Source: an uncultured Gemmobacter sp. (lineage in GTDB: Bacteria; Pseudomonadota; Alphaproteobacteria; Rhodobacterales; Rhodobacteraceae). From it: a DNA stretch of 5,164 nt. The notes beneath the pieces are model-generated. The model was not told where the DNA came from. It saw nothing but the letters and a program-made list of their open reading frames with translations, and searched no databases. Of the stretch, positions 5,138 through 5,164 are shown piece after piece. The first letter of the stretch is position 1. Each line of letters opens with the position of its first letter. Both the position numbers and the translations under genes were made by a program. The stretch spans positions 1 to 5,164 of the forward strand of contig CALKAA010000384.1 of NCBI GenBank assembly GCA_937983495.1, given 5' to 3'.

Positions 5138-5164
5138 CCGGGTCAGAAAACGCAACGCGTTTTC
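5138..5164. repeat. Palindromic repeat, copy B (at window edge)
   Basis: This is the second copy of the 27-nt element: lead CCGGGTCA, stem GAAAACGC at 5146-5153 with GCGTTTTC at 5157-5164, and loop AAC. The two differences from copy A fall in the lead and the loop, and the 8-bp stem is unchanged. The element reaches the last base of the window, so it may continue beyond it. Confidence 0.75.

Larger units (their letters stand above)
4803..5164. other. Gene-free, hairpin-rich intergenic region after sdaA
   Basis: I see no credible protein or tRNA in these 362 bases. Short open frames here run through palindromic DNA and lack ribosome binding sites. The first about 90 nt hold only a weak hairpin: TTTCGGC at 4824-4830 against GCCGGAA at 4840-4846, with one G-T pair and no T-run after it. 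From 4899 onward inverted repeats are nearly continuous, and they are listed separately. A small extra stem is ATGGC/GCCAT at 5102-5106/5111-5115 with a CTCG loop. TGTGATCACA at 4979-4988 is a perfect 10-nt palindrome. The downstream gene is beyond the window, so the region could serve as terminator block, repeat insertion, or leader of that gene. Confidence 0.7.

Noticed and set aside
4913..5164. CRISPR array or insertion-sequence ends from the two 27-nt repeats
   Set aside because: There are only two copies, 225 nt apart, with non-unique hairpin-filled DNA between them. No transposase, target-site duplication or regular spacer pattern is visible.

Overview
The window is GC-rich with tightly packed genes, all on the + strand. 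Gene content and protein style suggest an alphaproteobacterium, most likely of the Rhodobacterales (Rhodobacter/Paracoccus type). This placement comes from recalled protein similarity and gene order, not from a search.

Region 1 (1-2695, continuing to 3322) looks like one transcription unit. It starts with three consecutive small membrane proteins that share a two-helix plus LTDRR architecture (bacterial PH-like / YdbS-YdbT type). The first of these is probably cut by the left edge. A 39-residue single-pass membrane protein follows, then a dihydroorotase-family gene, then plsY (acyl-phosphate:glycerol-3-phosphate acyltransferase). Neighbouring genes overlap by 1-4 nt or are separated by 1-26 nt. 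The dihydroorotase-like protein keeps the family fold signatures but has lost nearly every metal ligand. It therefore looks like the non-catalytic PyrC' type that supports aspartate transcarbamoylase (PyrB) in pseudomonads. A pyrB gene is predicted just upstream, outside the window.

Region 2 (3323-3428) is a roughly 100 bp gap with a -10-like box. It leads into a separate gene, a single-chain iron-sulfur L-serine dehydratase (3429-4802). All expected cluster cysteines are present, including the C-terminal cysteine.

Region 3 (4803-5164) has no credible gene. It is unusually rich in perfect inverted repeats. It holds two copies (25/27 identical) of a palindromic element, three copies of an 11-nt TGGGARCGGTG word, and several stem-loops packed into about 270 bp.

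Together the operon couples a pyrimidine-pathway scaffold protein with the first committed step of phospholipid synthesis and several small membrane proteins of unknown role. Serine deamination to pyruvate is encoded separately. No mobile element, CRISPR array, tRNA or rRNA is visible. The points most worth a second look are the pseudoenzyme, the PH-like triplet with its small membrane protein, and the hairpin-rich intergenic block.
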